DNA of 62,284 nucleotides from positions 1-62,284 of the forward strand of contig CALXBE010000012.1 of the NCBI GenBank assembly GCA_944386495.1, given 5' to 3'. Within the stretch, counting starts at the first letter, position 1. Each line of letters begins with the position of its first letter. The notes beneath the pieces were generated by a model. That model saw only the letters and a program-made list of their open reading frames with translations, searched no databases and was not told the origin of the DNA. The position numbers and the translations under genes are program-made. The DNA comes from an uncultured Gemmiger sp. (lineage in GTDB: Bacteria > Bacillota > Clostridia > Oscillospirales > Ruminococcaceae). Positions 33,915 to 41,670 of the stretch are shown in pieces.

Positions 33915-34763
33915 TTACCGTCCGTTGGCGGCAAAGAGGGCGCACAGGTCCCCTACAATGTCATGGGGAAGCATACCGGTCTGGCCCAGCCGGGCGGCGC
34001 ACCGGTCAGCGGCGGCGCCATGGAGCCAGACCCCGCAGCAGGCGGCCAGGGAAGGGTCCATCCCCTGAGCCAGGAAGGCGGCAATCATCCCGGAGAGCAG
34101 GTCACCGCTTCCGCCCCGGGCAAGACCGGCGTTTCCGGTGGTGTTGACCCAGACATTCCCATCCGGGTCAGCCACCAGGGTTCGGTGTCCTTTCAGCACC
34201 ACCACGCAGTCATTGGCCCGGGCAAAGCCGCTGGCAACCCCGGCCCGGTTTTCCTCCACCTCGGGGATAGAAATATCCGCCAGACGGGCCATCTCCCCGG
34301 GATGAGGGGTGATGACCAGCCCTTTTCCGGGACGGGGAAGGGGGATTCCGGCCAGGGCGTTGAGACCGTCCGCATCCAGAAGAACGCTGCCGGCAAAATC
34401 CCTGGTCAGGGCCAGGGTGAGCTCCCGGGTGGCGGAGGTGTTGCCCAATCCCGGGCCAATGCAGAGGGTGTCGGCAGGAATCTCCCGGATGGGCTGAGGG
34501 TCGGTCACCTGGTCCGGGCCGCAGCTGAGAAAGATGATTTCGGGCAGCCGGGCCAGAATTCCGGGAATCACCGCCTCGGGAGCGGCCAGGGTCACAAGAC
34601 CGGCTCCGCACCGGAGCGCTCCCTCGGCGCAGAGGGCGGCAGCTCCCCGGTACCGGCGGCTCCCTGCCACCAGGGTCAGCCTGCCCTGGCTGCCCTTGTG
34701 AGCACTTTCAGGGCGCTGGGGCAGAGACTGCCAAACAAATTCTTCTGTGATCTCCCGGGGCAT
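33915..34763 (-). CDS. nnrD: ADP-dependent (S)-NAD(P)H-hydrate dehydratase
   Basis: Repairs damaged NAD(P)H hydrates using ADP. 282 residues of the ribokinase-like YjeF C-terminal family: GSQGRLTLVAGSRRYRGAAAL, ADTLCIGPGLG, LLDADGLNAL, ITPHPGEMARL and the catalytic NTTGNAGLARGGSGDLLSG. The companion epimerase domain (NnrE), often fused at the N-terminus, is absent. The ATG at 34763 has GGGAGGTG upstream; a GTG three codons earlier is too close to that site. It is divergent from an NAD-dependent sirtuin, giving a small NAD-centred pair. Confidence 0.94.
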   Translation of the reverse strand: MPREITEEFVWQSLPQRPESAHKGSQGRLTLVAGSRRYRGAAALCAEGALRCGAGLVTLAAPEAVIPGILARLPEIIFLSCGPDQVTDPQPIREIPADTLCIGPGLGNTSATRELTLALTRDFAGSVLLDADGLNALAGIPLPRPGKGLVITPHPGEMARLADISIPEVEENRAGVASGFARANDCVVVLKGHRTLVADPDGNVWVNTTGNAGLARGGSGDLLSGMIAAFLAQGMDPSLAACCGVWLHGAAADRCAARLGQTGMLPHDIVGDLCALFAANGR

Positions 34764-34831
34764 GGAAAACACCTCCCAAATGTGTTATACTTTTATAAAT
34801 ATTATAGAATAAACTGGGGAGGGCGGCAAGT

Positions 34832-35539
34832 ATGGTAGAGGAACTGGAAAAAATCATTGGCCAAAGCCACAGACTGGTATTTTTCGGAGGGGCCGGGGTC
34901 AGCACCGAGAGCGGAATCCCCGACTTCCGCAGCGTGGATGGGCTGTACCATCAGCAGTACGACTATCCCCCGGAGGAAATCCTCAGCCATAATTTTTTCA
35001 TGAAAAATCCGGAGGAATTTTTCCGGTTTTACCGGGCCAAGCTCCTGGCCAAGTGGGCCCGGCCCAACCCCGCCCATCAGCGCCTTGCTCAGCTGGAGGA
35101 GGAAGGAATCCTGTCCGCCGTGGTCACCCAGAACATTGACGGCCTTCACCAGCAGGCGGGCAGCCGCCGGGTGTATGAGCTCCATGGCAGCGTAAAGCGG
35201 AATCATTGTGTCCGGTGCGGACGGTTTTATGGAGTGGATGCCATCGAGGAAAGCACCGGCATTCCCCGGTGCAGCTGCGGAGGGATCATCAAACCGGATG
35301 TGGTCCTCTACGGGGAAGGACTGGAGGAGGAAACCGTCTCGGGAGCCATCCAAGCCATCCGGAACGCCGACACCCTGATCGTGGGAGGCACCAGCCTGAC
35401 CGTTTACCCGGCGGCGGGGTTCCTCTCCTATTTCCGGGGGGACAACCTGGTGGTCATCAATAAAACCGCCACTCCGGCGGACCGGCAGGCCAGTCTGGTT
35501 ATCCGTCAGCCCATCGGGCAGGCCCTTGAGGAGGAGTAA
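34832..35539 (+). CDS. cobB: Sirtuin NAD-dependent protein deacylase
   Basis: Removes acetyl or other acyl groups from lysines, consuming NAD. 235 residues: NAD-binding GAGVSTESGIPDFRS, TQNIDGLHQ, the catalytic His118 (ELHGS), and a zinc site Cys126, Cys129, Cys147 and Cys149 with the last pair as CSC (one residue between instead of two). IKPDVVLYGE and GGTSLTVYPAA complete the Rossmann fold. The start has GGGGAGGG upstream. The intergenic region with nnrD is only 68 bases, very AT-rich, and must hold both promoters; none is clear. Confidence 0.94.
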   Translation: MVEELEKIIGQSHRLVFFGGAGVSTESGIPDFRSVDGLYHQQYDYPPEEILSHNFFMKNPEEFFRFYRAKLLAKWARPNPAHQRLAQLEEEGILSAVVTQNIDGLHQQAGSRRVYELHGSVKRNHCVRCGRFYGVDAIEESTGIPRCSCGGIIKPDVVLYGEGLEEETVSGAIQAIRNADTLIVGGTSLTVYPAAGFLSYFRGDNLVVINKTATPADRQASLVIRQPIGQALEEE

Positions 35540-35542
35540 AAA

Positions 35543-35571
35543 TTGCTTTTTTCCGGCAGATACAGTATAAT
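35543..35571 (+). promoter_or_regulatory. Promoter of the amino-sugar genes
   Basis: TTGCTT, 17 bases, TATAAT, just after the sirtuin stop. Confidence 0.8.
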
Positions 35572-35611
35572 AAAAAGTTGTAACAAGTAAGGCCGTGGGA
35601 GGTTCATTGCC

Positions 35612-36709
35612 ATGAAAATCATGCCCAACCGGATGGATCGAGGGTTTGAAAAATATCAGCAGGAGTTCGAACAGCGGGCTCTGGAGGTGCTGCGCTCCGG
35701 ATGGTATGTGCTGGGAGAACAGGTCTCCTCCTTTGAAAAGGAGTTTGCGGAATATGTAGGGACCAGGGAGTGTGTAGGTCTGGCCAGCGGGCTGGACGCT
35801 CTCTGGATCGCCGTCCGGCTTCTGGGAATCGGAAAAGGGGACGAGGTCATTGTCCAGGGGAACACCTACATAGCCAGCGTTATGGGAATCACCATCAACG
35901 GGGCCACCCCCATCTTTGTGGAACCGGATGAATACTACAACCTGGACCCGGATAAAATCGAGGAAAAAATCACCCCCCGCACCAAGGCAGTCATGGTGGT
36001 CCACCTGTACGGCCAGTCTGCCCGGATGGACAAAATCTCTGCCATCTGCAAAAAGCATAACCTGCGGCTCATCGAGGACTGCGCCCAGTCCCACGGAGCC
36101 TGCTTTAATGGAAAGATGACCGGTTCCTTCGGGGATGCAGGCTGCTTCTCCTTCTATCCTTCCAAAAACCTGGGCGCCTTCGGGGATGCCGGTGCCGTGG
36201 CTGTGGATGACCCCCAGCTGGCCGCCGATTTCCGGGTGTTCCGGAACTACGGCAGTGAGAAGCGGTACTACAATAAGGTGGTGGGCGCCAACTCCCGGCT
36301 GGACGAATTGCAGGCCGGGCTGCTCCGGGTCCGTCTTACCCACATGGAAGAGCTGACCCGGGAGAAAGTGGAGATTGCCCAGCGGTATACCCAGTGCCTG
36401 GATAACCCCCTCATCACCCTGCCACAGGTGGCCCCCGGTGCTACCAGTGTCTGGCACCAGTATGTGATCCGGACCCCTCTCCGGGACCGGCTCATTGAGT
36501 ATCTCAACGAGAAAGAGATTGGAACCATCATCCATTACCCCATCCCGCCCCACCTGGCCGAGGCCTACCGGTATCTGGGCCACAAGGAGGGCGAGTTCCC
36601 CATCACTGAGGAATACGCAAAGACGGTTCTCTCCATCCCCATCTACAACGGAATGACCCGGGAGGAACAGGACCGGGTCATTGACGCCATCAACCAATTC
36701 AAGGGCTAA
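35612..36709 (+). CDS. DegT/StrS-family sugar aminotransferase (FdtB/QdtB-like)
   Basis: PLP enzyme that adds an amino group to a keto-sugar nucleotide. 365 residues: GLASGLDALWIAVRLLG, GNTYIASVMGI, the Asp-containing LIEDCAQSHGA, and PLP Lys185 in FSFYPSKNLGAFGDAG, with NSRLDELQAGLL typical of the family. The gene 21 bases downstream is a 3,4-ketoisomerase of the FdtA type; together they would make dTDP-3-amino-3,6-dideoxyhexose from dTDP-4-keto-6-deoxyglucose. An acyltransferase and the rmlAB genes are not in the window. The exact sugar (Fuc3N or Qui3N) cannot be told. Confidence 0.9.
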   Translation: MKIMPNRMDRGFEKYQQEFEQRALEVLRSGWYVLGEQVSSFEKEFAEYVGTRECVGLASGLDALWIAVRLLGIGKGDEVIVQGNTYIASVMGITINGATPIFVEPDEYYNLDPDKIEEKITPRTKAVMVVHLYGQSARMDKISAICKKHNLRLIEDCAQSHGACFNGKMTGSFGDAGCFSFYPSKNLGAFGDAGAVAVDDPQLAADFRVFRNYGSEKRYYNKVVGANSRLDELQAGLLRVRLTHMEELTREKVEIAQRYTQCLDNPLITLPQVAPGATSVWHQYVIRTPLRDRLIEYLNEKEIGTIIHYPIPPHLAEAYRYLGHKEGEFPITEEYAKTVLSIPIYNGMTREEQDRVIDAINQFKG

Positions 36710-36730
36710 GGCCGCTGAAAGGAAGACACT

Positions 36731-37138
36731 ATGAATCTGAAAGAGCGCTGTCCCATCCTCAACTTCTCCGACCTGGGAGACGAGCGGGGAAAGCTGGTGG
36801 TCATTGAAGGGGGACAGGATATTCCCTTTGACATCCAGCGGGTCTTCTACATTTACGGTTCGGATGATACCATTGTCCGGGGCCAGCATGCCAACCGCCT
36901 GTCCCAGTTTGTCCTGATCAATGTGGCAGGGCAGAGCAAGGTGCGTATCACCGACGGGAAAGAGGAGTTTGTTGTGGACCTGGACCGGCCCATGATGGGA
37001 GTGTATATTCCTCCTATGATTTGGAAGGATATGTACGCATTCTCTCCCGATTCGGTCCTCCTCTGCCTGGCCAGCACCCACTATGACGGCAGCGAGTACA
37101 TCCGGGATTATGAGGAATACCTGAAAGAAATGCAGTAA
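36731..37138 (+). CDS. Sugar 3,4-ketoisomerase (FdtA/QdtA, WxcM-like)
   Basis: 135-residue cupin that moves the keto group of dTDP-4-keto-6-deoxyglucose from C4 to C3. Recognised by GDERGKLVVIEGGQDIPFDIQRVFYIYG, the His-containing VRGQHANRLSQF and GVYIPPMIWKDMYAFSPDSVLL. Alone it could belong to either the FdtA or QdtA branch. It follows the aminotransferase closely in one unit; a terminator follows. Probable use is surface polysaccharide or S-layer glycan synthesis. Confidence 0.9.
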   Translation: MNLKERCPILNFSDLGDERGKLVVIEGGQDIPFDIQRVFYIYGSDDTIVRGQHANRLSQFVLINVAGQSKVRITDGKEEFVVDLDRPMMGVYIPPMIWKDMYAFSPDSVLLCLASTHYDGSEYIRDYEEYLKEMQ

Positions 37139-37142
37139 GCAA

Positions 37143-37181
37143 AACCGCCTGCGGGATAACTTCCCGGCAGGCGGTCTTTCT
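37143..37181. terminator. Terminator of the amino-sugar unit
   Basis: Stem ACCGCCTGC-GG / CC-GGCAGGCGGT followed by CTTTCTTTTTC; it is also placed to end the convergent AraC gene. Confidence 0.85.
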
Positions 37182-37185
37182 TTTT

Positions 37186-37971
37186 CTAAACATACAGCTC
37201 CAGTTCCTGGGGCAGAGGAGCAGGGGTTTCCTTGTTCAGGGAACCATAGAGATTCCGGTAGGCCAGAGGGGTCATCCCGGTTTCCTTCTTGAATACCCGG
37301 CAAAAATAGTTGGCCCCGCTGAACCCGCAGAGGCTGGCAATGACCTCCAGGGTGTATTCCCGGTGGGCCAGCAGCTGCTTGGCGGCATCCAGCCGCACCC
37401 CAGTGAGATACTGCCCGGGGGTCACCCCCATCTGACGGCGGAACACCCGGACCAGATGCTCCTTGCTTACTCCCAGCTGTTCGCTCAATTCCTCCACTCC
37501 GTAAAGACCGGCATAGTTCTGACGGATGGCCGCAGCGGCAGCCGCCACCAGGGGAGAAAGGGGTGAAGAGGCGGAGTCCGCTCCGGCCAGCTCACAGAGA
37601 AGGGCGTAGACAGCGCAGCTTTCCTGGGCCCCGGCCAGGTTCCCCTGGGCCAGCTGGGCTACCAGCTGGGAAGCACCGGGACAGCTTCCCCCGGCGGCCA
37701 GCAGCATTTCCCCCAGATTTCCGGCCAGCTGACGGGGCAAAGCACCGGCAAGGTGTACCCCCAGAATGTGGCAGGGTTCCAAGGGGGTCAGGGTAAAAGG
37801 ACCAGGGCCTAAAATCAGGTCACCCGGCCCGGCGCTTTCCTCCTGGGCCAGACACCGGCCGCTGCTGACCAGCACCACCCACAAGTCCTGCTCCCCCAGA
37901 TAGAGACTTTGTTCCAAAAGCCGGTCCAGGCTTCCCCCAAGAGCGGCCCAATCTTTCCAATCGAAAATCAA
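37186..37971 (-). CDS. AraC-family transcriptional regulator
   Basis: 261 residues: an N-terminal cupin-like sensor (about 1-130, hydrophobic and Gly/Pro-rich) and a C-terminal pair of HTH motifs (about 150-245; YGVEELSEQLGVSKEHLVRVFRRQMGVTPGQYLTGVRLDAAKQLL and VIASLCGFSGANYFCRVFKKETGMTPLAYR). It starts with TTG at 37971 after GAGGTC. It is divergent from the sugar ABC ATPase, which makes that gene a likely target. The sensor suggests a sugar ligand, but this is inference. Confidence 0.88.
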   Translation of the reverse strand: MIFDWKDWAALGGSLDRLLEQSLYLGEQDLWVVLVSSGRCLAQEESAGPGDLILGPGPFTLTPLEPCHILGVHLAGALPRQLAGNLGEMLLAAGGSCPGASQLVAQLAQGNLAGAQESCAVYALLCELAGADSASSPLSPLVAAAAAAIRQNYAGLYGVEELSEQLGVSKEHLVRVFRRQMGVTPGQYLTGVRLDAAKQLLAHREYTLEVIASLCGFSGANYFCRVFKKETGMTPLAYRNLYGSLNKETPAPLPQELELYV

Positions 37972-38001
37972 TTTTTGACCTCGTATATCAATAAAATACT
38001 A

Positions 38002-38030
38002 TTTAAAACCTGATAAACCTTTGGTATTAT
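38002..38030 (+). promoter_or_regulatory. Weak promoter of the sugar ABC ATPase gene
   Basis: TTTAAA, 17 bases, TATTAT. The spacer holds an AAACCTGATAAACCT repeat (two AAACCT units 9 bases apart), a possible AraC half-site pair. The poor -35 fits activator dependence. Confidence 0.4.
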
Positions 38031-38101
38031 TATATTAAATCAGATTGGCCTGGTCAAGAAGGTCAATAATTTGAAATCAGAAAAATGGAGGAAGAACCAA
38101 T

Positions 38102-39214
38102 ATGGCAAGCATCAGCGCCCGTCACATTTACAAGATCTATCCCGGCGATGTTATGGCCGTTAAGGACTTTAACCTGGAAATCGAGGACAAGGAGTTTATC
38201 ATCTTTGTCGGACCTTCCGGATGCGGTAAGTCCACCACCCTGCGTATGATCGCCGGTCTGGAGGAAATCTCCAAGGGCGAACTGTACATCGGCGACCGTC
38301 TGGTCAACGATGTGCCCCCCAAAGACCGGGACATCGCCATGGTGTTCCAGAACTACGCTCTCTACCCCCACATGACCGTGTACAAGAACATGGCTTTTGG
38401 TCTGGAGCTGCGTAAGACTCCCAAGGATGAAATCGACAAGCGGGTCCATGAGGCCGCCAAGATTCTGGAAATCGAGCATCTGCTGGACCGGAAGCCCAAG
38501 GCTCTGTCCGGTGGTCAGCGTCAGCGTGTGGCTCTGGGCCGTGCCATGGTCCGGAACCCTGCCGTCTTCCTGCTGGACGAGCCTCTGTCCAACCTGGACG
38601 CCAAGCTCCGTACCAGCATGCGTTCCAGCATCATCAAGCTCCATAAGCAGCTGGCTACCACCTTCATCTATGTTACCCACGACCAGACCGAAGCTATGAC
38701 CATGGGCGACCGTATCGTGGTCATGCGGGACGGCATTGTGCAGCAGGTGGATACTCCCCAGAACCTGTACGATTACCCCTGCAACCTGTTCGTAGCCGGA
38801 TTCATCGGAAGCCCCCAGATGAACTTCATCGACGCTGTGGTGGAGAAGAACGGGGACGAGTACCTGCTGAATGTAGGCGGCGACAAGCTCAAGCTGCCCA
38901 AGGAAAAGACTGCCGACGGCAAGCTGGCCGGTTATGTAGGCAAGACCGTCAAGATGGGCATCCGTCCTGAGGATATGAAGGACGACGAGGAGTTCATGGC
39001 CAAGCCAGGCATTAACAAGGTTTCCGCTCAGGTGGAAGTCTCCGAAATGATGGGCGCCGAGATCTACCTCTACCTGGTATATAAAGGCCAGAACATGATT
39101 GCCCGTGTGGCACCCACTTCCAAGGCCAAGAGCGGCGACACTGTAGAACTGGGCTTCAACCCCAACAAGATTCACCTGTTTGATGTGGAGACCGAACTGA
39201 CCATTATGAACTGA
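38102..39214 (+). CDS. msmK: Sugar ABC transporter ATPase (MsmK/UgpC type)
   Basis: Drives one or several carbohydrate ABC importers. 370 residues: Walker [11 protein letters not shown]-loop, signature [15 protein letters not shown], Walker [13 protein letters not shown], switch His ([10 protein letters not shown]), and a C-terminal OB-fold (TOBE) regulatory domain (about 235-370). No permease or binding-protein gene is next to it, as for MsmK-type ATPases that serve several transporters in trans. GGAGG precedes the ATG. Codon use is strongly optimised, suggesting high expression. It is divergent from an AraC regulator. Confidence 0.93.
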   Translation: MASISARHIYKIYPGDVMAVKDFNLEIEDKEFIIFVGPSGCGKSTTLRMIAGLEEISKGELYIGDRLVNDVPPKDRDIAMVFQNYALYPHMTVYKNMAFGLELRKTPKDEIDKRVHEAAKILEIEHLLDRKPKALSGGQRQRVALGRAMVRNPAVFLLDEPLSNLDAKLRTSMRSSIIKLHKQLATTFIYVTHDQTEAMTMGDRIVVMRDGIVQQVDTPQNLYDYPCNLFVAGFIGSPQMNFIDAVVEKNGDEYLLNVGGDKLKLPKEKTADGKLAGYVGKTVKMGIRPEDMKDDEEFMAKPGINKVSAQVEVSEMMGAEIYLYLVYKGQNMIARVAPTSKAKSGDTVELGFNPNKIHLFDVETELTIMN

Positions 39215-39235
39215 TTTTTCAGTACCCCCTTTGCT

Positions 39236-39271
39236 CAGGGGCAAGGCTGCGGCCTTGCCCCTGGTTTTTTT
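39236..39271 (+). terminator. Terminator of the ABC ATPase gene
   Basis: Perfect stem CAGGGGCAAGG / CCTTGCCCCTG with a 6-base loop and GTTTTTTT tail. Confidence 0.93.
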
Positions 39272-39283
39272 GTGTGTTATACT
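39255..39283 (+). promoter_or_regulatory. Promoter of glf, overlapping a terminator
   Basis: TTGCCC, 17 bases, TATACT. The -35 lies in the 3' arm of the upstream terminator and the T-run forms the spacer. Confidence 0.6.
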
Positions 39284-39325
39284 ATCCCCAGGAAAGTTCA
39301 GTAACAAGCAGAGGAGGATAATTTC

Positions 39326-40432
39326 ATGTCCAAGTCTTATGATTATTTGATCGTGGGCGCGGGTCTCTATGGGGCCATCTTTGCCCATGAGCTCACCGCT
39401 GCCGGAAAAAAGTGCCTGGTCATTGATAAGCGGGACCACCTGGCAGGCAACATTTACACTTACCAGTGGGAGGGAATCCAGGTCCATAAGTATGGCGCCC
39501 ATATCTTCCACACCAACAACCCCCAGGTTTGGGAATATGTAAACCGGTTTGCCACCTTCAACCGGTACACCAACAGCCCTATCGCCAACTACAAGGGCGA
39601 AATTTACAATATGCCCTTCAACATGAATACCTTCAATAAAATGTGGGGGGTCATCACTCCCGCAGAGGCCCAGGCCAAAATCGAGGAGCAGAAGGCTCAG
39701 GCCGGAATCACCGACCCTCAGAACCTGGAAGAGCAGGCCATCAGCCTGGTGGGCACCAATATTTACGAGAAGCTGGTGAAGGGATATACCCAGAAGCAGT
39801 GGGGCCGCCCCTGCGACCAGCTGCCTGCCTTTATCATCCGCCGTCTGCCGGTCCGGTTCACCTATGACAACAACTATTTCAACGCCCTCTACCAGGGAAT
39901 CCCGGTGGGCGGCTACACCCAGATCGTGGAGAAACTGCTGGAAGGGGTGGAGGTGCGGCTCAACACCGATTACCTGGAGCATCGGCAGGAGTTGAACGAC
40001 CTGGCGGAGAAGGTGGTCTACACCGGTCCCATCGATGCTTACTTCGATTACAGTCAGGGGATACTGGAATACCGCAGTGTCCGGTTTGAGACAGAACTGC
40101 TGGAAATGGAAAACTACCAGGGGAACGCCGTGGTCAACTACACCGATGCGGAAACTCCCTACACCCGAATCATTGAGCATAAGCACTTTGAGTTCGGCAC
40201 CCAGCCCAAGACGGTCATCAGCCGGGAATACAGCGCCGAGTGGAGCAAGGGGGACGAGCCCTATTACCCCGTCAACGACCAGAAAAACACCGAAGTATAC
40301 GAAAAGTATAAAAAACTCGCTGAACAACAGAACGGAGTTATCTTCGGGGGCCGTCTGGGAGAGTACAAGTACTACGACATGGATAAGGTGGTAGAGGTGG
40401 CTCTGGCCGCTGTGGAAAAGGAGCTGGCCTGA
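39326..40432 (+). CDS. glf: UDP-galactopyranose mutase
   Basis: Flavoenzyme that interconverts UDP-galactopyranose and UDP-galactofuranose for galactofuranose-containing glycans. 368 residues: the FAD-binding DYLIVGAGLYGAIFAHEL, HKYGAHIFHTNNPQVWEYVNRF, GYTQKQWGRP, and the C-terminal YYDMDKVVEVAL. It follows the usual length. The stop overlaps the start of the next gene (TGATG), so both are translated together. It fits with the amino-sugar genes 2.5 kb upstream as part of surface glycan supply. Confidence 0.96.
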   Translation: MSKSYDYLIVGAGLYGAIFAHELTAAGKKCLVIDKRDHLAGNIYTYQWEGIQVHKYGAHIFHTNNPQVWEYVNRFATFNRYTNSPIANYKGEIYNMPFNMNTFNKMWGVITPAEAQAKIEEQKAQAGITDPQNLEEQAISLVGTNIYEKLVKGYTQKQWGRPCDQLPAFIIRRLPVRFTYDNNYFNALYQGIPVGGYTQIVEKLLEGVEVRLNTDYLEHRQELNDLAEKVVYTGPIDAYFDYSQGILEYRSVRFETELLEMENYQGNAVVNYTDAETPYTRIIEHKHFEFGTQPKTVISREYSAEWSKGDEPYYPVNDQKNTEVYEKYKKLAEQQNGVIFGGRLGEYKYYDMDKVVEVALAAVEKELA

Positions 40433-40815
40433 TGGAGACAGAACAGCTTGCCCCGGCAGCCCTGGACCAGCTGGTAAACCTGCGGCGGAAGTACAACCAC
40501 CCCCAGGAGGAAGGGGATGTGACCCTGGGAATCGAGTACCTGGCCGCTCACGGGCGGGCCATGGAGTATTTCTGGATCACCCCTGGCCCGGCTTTCCGGG
40601 AAGACCCCCGGCTGGAAGGCCGGGAACTGGAAAGCATCAAACTTTTCCAGAAGGATGACGGAAGCTGGGAACTTCAGCTGAGAGGAAAGGAGAGCCAGGA
40701 CCCCTTGCCCTGGGCATTCCGGGAAGAACAGCTGGAGGAACTGCTGGCGGGGGCAGGGGAAAAGCTCTATGCCCGGGTCCCCAAAGGGCAGGAGTGGCAC
40801 CCTACCGAGGAATAA
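40432..40815 (+). CDS. Small acidic protein coupled to glf, unknown
   Basis: 127 residues without a family I can name. It is Glu/Leu-rich, soluble, with predicted helices at both ends and a central beta-like part (GIEYLAAHGRAMEYFWITPGPAF). It begins within the glf stop codon (TGATG), a sign of translational coupling, and shares the glf terminator. Codon use matches neighbours, so it is probably a real gene. A role with galactofuranose is possible only by position. Confidence 0.7.
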   Translation: METEQLAPAALDQLVNLRRKYNHPQEEGDVTLGIEYLAAHGRAMEYFWITPGPAFREDPRLEGRELESIKLFQKDDGSWELQLRGKESQDPLPWAFREEQLEELLAGAGEKLYARVPKGQEWHPTEE

Positions 40816-40817
40816 AA

Positions 40818-40862
40818 AAGAAAAGAGGCATGACCAGTATCGGTCATGCCTCTTTTCTTTTA
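40818..40862. terminator. Bidirectional terminator
   Basis: Stem AAAAGAGGCATGACC / GGTCATGCCTCTTTT with CTTTT on plus and an A-run before, shared by the glf unit and the ABC exporter operon. Confidence 0.92.
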
Positions 40863-40869
40863 GGAAAAT

Positions 40870-41670
40870 TCAGATGTGCAGGTCCTTTTTGGTAAAGACA
40901 AAAATCCCGGCAAGATAGAGTATCAGGGCCAGAAGGGCCAGAATCCCGATTCCCAGAAGGGCGGTTTCGCTTCCGTCCAGGATGCCGCTGGGGTCATACA
41001 GGGTGAAGATGGTGAAATACTTGGCAGCTTCCGCTTTTTCCCCGGCGTTGGCCAGCATCTGAAGGATGAACATGAGAGCGGGCAGGCCGGCCCCCAGTCC
41101 CAGGCTGTACTTGGTGTCCGAGAAGATGCAGGAGGCCAGGAAGCAAACTCCTCCAAGGGCAAGCTGAAGGGACAGCAGTCCGCCGTTGATGGCCAGAAGT
41201 TCTTGCAGTTCAAGTTCACCGGGGAAGCTGATTTCTGCAATGGTGTATTCCAGGCAGGTGGCGTAAGCTACCAGAAGGAAAATTCCGGAAACCAGGACCA
41301 GCATCTGGGTGAAGGCTACCGTCCGCCGCTTTACGGGGGCAGCCACTAGGGCGACCATGGAGCCCCGGTCCACATATTTGGCAATCAGGCCGTTCCCCCG
41401 GAGGATGGCATAAACCATGGGAAAGACCAGCAGAATGAACCCGTACAGGTAGGAAATCATAAAGCCCAGAAGGGTGGAGGCGCCGGGGGTCATTCCCACA
41501 GCGGCCATCAGTTCAGGCATGGCCTGGGAAAAACTGTCCAGGGTGGCCATCATCTCCGGGTCATACATGGAGATGATAATGGACACATACATGGTGATGA
41601 TAGCGGCAAAAAGGAGAAGGAGTTTCAGACTGCCCTTCATCTCCCGGCGGTAAAGAGTTCCGTTAACCAT
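40870..41670 (-). CDS. ABC exporter permease (ABC-2 type)
   Basis: 266 residues with six likely membrane helices (about 15-35, 62-90, 108-130, 150-178, 190-210 and 235-260). This is the arrangement of ABC-2 type permeases. The true start is the ATG at 41670 (MVNGTLYRREMKG), preceded by GGAGGTGAGG and overlapping the ATPase stop by 8 bases. The reading frame is open far upstream inside the ATPase gene, but that stretch is out of frame with the ATPase and not coding. Last gene of a TetR-controlled operon; substrate unknown. Confidence 0.9.
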   Translation of the reverse strand: MVNGTLYRREMKGSLKLLLLFAAIITMYVSIIISMYDPEMMATLDSFSQAMPELMAAVGMTPGASTLLGFMISYLYGFILLVFPMVYAILRGNGLIAKYVDRGSMVALVAAPVKRRTVAFTQMLVLVSGIFLLVAYATCLEYTIAEISFPGELELQELLAINGGLLSLQLALGGVCFLASCIFSDTKYSLGLGAGLPALMFILQMLANAGEKAEAAKYFTIFTLYDPSGILDGSETALLGIGILALLALILYLAGIFVFTKKDLHI

